Below are positions 5,793 through 7,361 of a stretch of DNA of 7,361 nt, piece after piece. Both the position numbers and the translations under genes were made by a program. The notes under the pieces are model-generated. The model saw nothing but the letters and a program-made list of their open reading frames with translations. It did not search any database and was not told the origin of the DNA. The DNA lies in contig CAAHEK010000063.1 in assembly GCA_900772425.1 (NCBI GenBank), positions 1-7,361 of the forward strand, given 5' to 3'. The number at the start of each line of letters is the position of its first letter. Position 1 is the stretch's first letter. This DNA comes from an uncultured Lachnospira sp. (GTDB lineage Bacteria; Bacillota; Clostridia; Lachnospirales; Lachnospiraceae).

Positions 5793-5814
5793 GGCTTGAA
5801 AAGCCACTCCTTTC
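5793..5814 (-). promoter_or_regulatory. Hairpin-bridged Shine-Dalgarno of the membrane protein gene
   Basis: On the minus strand the strong Shine-Dalgarno GAAAGGAG (5814-5807) ends 21 nt before the ATG, too far for normal initiation. Between them GGCTT-TTC-AAGCC (5805-5793) forms a 5-bp hairpin. With those 13 nt folded away, the effective spacing is about 8 nt. Confidence 0.6.
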
Positions 5815-5829
5815 AGTAAGAATAAGATA

Positions 5830-5858
5830 ATTGTAAAAGATGATGAATGTAAGGTCAA
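5830..5858 (-). promoter_or_regulatory. Sigma-A promoter of the membrane protein gene
   Basis: On the minus strand TTGACC (5858-5853) is followed after exactly 17 bp by TACAAT (5835-5830). Both boxes are one base from consensus. Transcription would start near 5823, giving a leader of about 38 nt that holds the hairpin-bridged ribosome binding site. Confidence 0.7.
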
Positions 5859-5906
5859 TATTAAAAGAATTGTTTACAAAAATTTAATTATAGGTTATTG
5901 CAAAAT

Positions 5907-5915
5907 TGGTATAAT
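5907..5915 (+). promoter_or_regulatory. Extended -10 promoter of the DUF2156 operon
   Basis: TGGTATAAT matches the extended -10 consensus TGnTATAAT exactly. No good -35 is seen 16-18 bp upstream, which extended -10 promoters tolerate. The start would fall near 5922, about 83 nt before the ATG. Confidence 0.65.
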
Positions 5916-5923
5916 ATTAATTT

Positions 5924-5957
5924 AGCAAAATGTAAATATTGTTAATATAATTTTGCT
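5924..5957 (+). promoter_or_regulatory. Hairpin at the 5' end of the DUF2156 mRNA
   Basis: AGCAAAAT (5924-5931) pairs with ATTTTGCT (5950-5957). Inside, ATATT (5936-5940) pairs with AATAT (5944-5948) around a GTT loop. This lies almost exactly at the predicted transcript start, so it may protect the mRNA 5' end; it could also be an operator. Confidence 0.45.
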
Positions 5958-6004
5958 GTGCTAGAATATCGTAGAATTTAAACAGTTTGGAAGGAATAAT
6001 AACT

Positions 6005-6907
6005 ATGTTGGATTGGACAGTACCGGAAATATCAGATGGTGACTGGATTAGAGAATGTGTAAGAATAAGCGGATATGCCGGAAGCGATGCTTCGTTTGCC
6101 AATATATTTTTACTTAGAAAGAAATATGATATAAGAATAAGCTGTTATAAAGGCTTTGTAATAAGATATTATAGTGGAAAGAAAAGCCGTAAAGGATACA
6201 CATTTCCTTTGGGAAAGGGAGATGTAACAAAAGCTTTGGCAGAGATTGAAAAGGATGCCGCTTATTACGGCAGAAATCTTGAGTTCTGCTTTATTACCGA
6301 AGAACAAAAAAATGTGTTGCAGGAAGTATTTGGCGACAGGCTTTTGTTTGAGAGTACACCGGATGACAGCGATTATATGTATTTGTCGCAGGATTTGGCT
6401 AACCTTAGCGGAAAGGCTTACCATAAAAAGAAAAATCACGTTTCCAAATTTATGAGAACATATCCTGACTATTATTATGAAGAGATAGGTCATGAGAATA
6501 AATGGGATGCTTATGGCGTGGAGGATGCCTGGTATTATGACCATTTACAGGAGGAAGATGATTCAGCTCTCATAGAGTATACATCTATTAAGGAAGCTTT
6601 GGATAATTTTGAGGAGCTGTCACTTGAGGGTGGCATTATTTATGTGAATAAGGTTGCTGTAGCGATGACTATTGCTTCAAGAATTAACGAAGATGTGCGT
6701 GATGTGCATTTTGAGAAGGCTATTGGAGAATACGCGGCAAATGGAGCCTTTTCTGCCATAAACAGATTTTATTCACAAAGTGCTTTTGAATCGGGAGCAA
6801 AATGGCTTAACAGAGAGGAAGATATTGGAATAGAAGGCTTAAGAAAGGCAAAGGAATCTTATCATCCTAAACTGATGCTGAAAAAATATAGTGCAAGACA
6901 GATATAA
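6005..6907 (+). CDS. DUF2156 protein (GNAT fold, phosphatidylglycerol lysyltransferase C-terminal-like)
   Basis: This 300-residue soluble protein has the DUF2156/LPG_synthase_C architecture: two GNAT-like halves related to the aminoacyl-transfer domain of MprF, but with no membrane part. Landmarks are ASFANIFLLRKKYDI (29-43), LSGKAYHKKKNHVSKF (134-149), GGIIYVNKVAVAMTIASRI (209-227), HFEKAIGEYAANGAFSAIN (235-253) and the strongly conserved LNREEDIGIEGLRKAKESYH (268-287). Free-standing members in clostridia have no proven substrate; by homology, transfer of an aminoacyl or acyl group is plausible. The ATG at 6005 is preceded by GGAAGGAA (5989-5996) with good spacing. The TTG at 5987 would overlap that site and is rejected. 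The next gene starts 44 bp downstream with no terminator between, so the two are probably co-transcribed. Confidence 0.9.
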   Translation: MLDWTVPEISDGDWIRECVRISGYAGSDASFANIFLLRKKYDIRISCYKGFVIRYYSGKKSRKGYTFPLGKGDVTKALAEIEKDAAYYGRNLEFCFITEEQKNVLQEVFGDRLLFESTPDDSDYMYLSQDLANLSGKAYHKKKNHVSKFMRTYPDYYYEEIGHENKWDAYGVEDAWYYDHLQEEDDSALIEYTSIKEALDNFEELSLEGGIIYVNKVAVAMTIASRINEDVRDVHFEKAIGEYAANGAFSAINRFYSQSAFESGAKWLNREEDIGIEGLRKAKESYHPKLMLKKYSARQI

Positions 6908-6913
6908 AGAATT

Positions 6914-6937
6914 TATTAAAGAAAGTATTAAAGAAAG
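6914..6937 (+). repeat. Tandem 12-bp duplication between DUF2156 and the Cys-cluster gene
   Basis: TATTAAAGAAAG occurs twice head to tail, at 6914-6925 and 6926-6937, in the short spacer just before the next ribosome binding site. It looks like a replication-slippage duplication and may vary in copy number between strains. Confidence 0.8.
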
Positions 6938-6951
6938 ACAGGGAAAAGAAA

Positions 6952-7361
6952 ATGTTATCAAAAGTATTATCAAAGAATACCTGTGCAGACTGTAAGTTTT
7001 GCTGCTCTTTCAGAAGATGCAGCCTGTGGGAGACTCCACTGTTTTCTAAGGAAACAATGGATAAATTGGAGAAGCTTAATGAGTACAATAGAAAAGCGGA
7101 TTTTGATAAAAAGATATTGACTGTGGCAAAAAATGAGAGCGGCAATGCAGTGAATGTTGCAGATAAAAAAGAATATGAGTATGGTCAGATGAAGCTGGAA
7201 TATAAATATAAAACTGATGATTCCGAGGAGGAGGCTGCCTGCGAGTTCCTTGATCCACACAAAGGATGCGTGTTATCACCGGAAGATAAACCTTTTGATT
7301 GTAAAATCTGGCCGCTTAGAATAATGAAAAAAGATGACAAAGTAGTTATCGCATTTACACC
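6952..7361 (+). CDS. YkgJ-like CxxCxxCC cysteine-cluster protein, 3' end outside window
   Basis: The open frame from the ATG at 6952 runs off the window after 136 codons. The product begins MLSKVLSKNTCADCKFCCSF, which contains the CxxCxxCC motif (Cys11, 14, 17, 18) of the YkgJ/UPF0153 family, a presumed zinc- or iron-binding cluster. Cys23 and further cysteines at 97, 106 and 117 follow in CEFLDPHKGCVLSPEDKPFD and CKIWPLR, matching the family's second metal-ligand region. Between them, about 35-95 is a charged, Lys/Glu-rich stretch. AGGGA at 6940-6944 is a good ribosome binding site, 7 nt from the ATG. It follows the DUF2156 gene in the same direction. The role of such proteins is unknown; metal binding is inferred from the cysteines. 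Confidence 0.88.
   Translation, partial: MLSKVLSKNTCADCKFCCSFRRCSLWETPLFSKETMDKLEKLNEYNRKADFDKKILTVAKNESGNAVNVADKKEYEYGQMKLEYKYKTDDSEEEAACEFLDPHKGCVLSPEDKPFDCKIWPLRIMKKDDKVVIAFT

Noticed and set aside
5987..6004. TTG start for the DUF2156 gene
   Set aside because: The TTG overlaps the GGAAGGAA ribosome binding site that serves the ATG at 6005, and the family N-terminus fits the ATG.
6110..6544. 144-codon minus-strand frame inside the DUF2156 gene
   Set aside because: It is antisense to a gene with clear family motifs and has no family signature of its own.

Overview
The window is AT-rich, tightly packed DNA with strong AGGA-type ribosome binding sites and sigma-A-like promoters. The protein families (DUF624, MBOAT plus DHHW pair, orphan P-II, DUF2156 plus Cys-cluster protein) suggest a low-GC Gram-positive anaerobe, most likely a member of the Clostridia close to Lachnospiraceae. 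This assignment is inferred from gene style, not from a marker gene.

Layout, left to right. Positions 1-262 are non-coding, with short direct repeats and a promoter. A DUF624/YesL-like membrane protein (263-1024) follows. An MBOAT O-acyltransferase (1109-2551) and a DHHW-family membrane-anchored protein (2585-4042) come next, 33 bp apart; together they look like an AlgI/AlgJ-like or PatA/PatB-like module that acylates a surface polymer. After 255 bp without a gene comes an orphan P-II signalling protein (4298-4636) that has Phe where the uridylylated T-loop Tyr would be. It ends in a strong intrinsic terminator (4685-4735).

Positions 4737-5245 hold no credible gene but are unusually rich in hairpins: one 8-bp stem, one 12-bp stem, two near-identical small hairpins, one perfect 23-bp stem and one perfect 31-bp stem. 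Four of these share one apical design: a 3-bp mini-hairpin set off by a 2-by-3 nucleotide internal loop. Two neighbouring copies differ only by two compensated base pairs. This is the most interesting part of the window. It could be a structured non-coding RNA or a cluster of MITE-like palindromic elements, and I do not recognise it as a known family.

A minus-strand gene for an unrecognised polytopic membrane protein (5246-5785) converges on the array. It has a good promoter and a Shine-Dalgarno separated from its ATG by a small hairpin. Divergent from it are a DUF2156 (GNAT-fold, lysyl-phosphatidylglycerol-synthase-C-like) gene (6005-6907), with an extended -10 promoter and a hairpin at the mRNA 5' end, and the start of a CxxCxxCC (YkgJ-like) cysteine-cluster gene (6952 to the window edge), probably in one operon.
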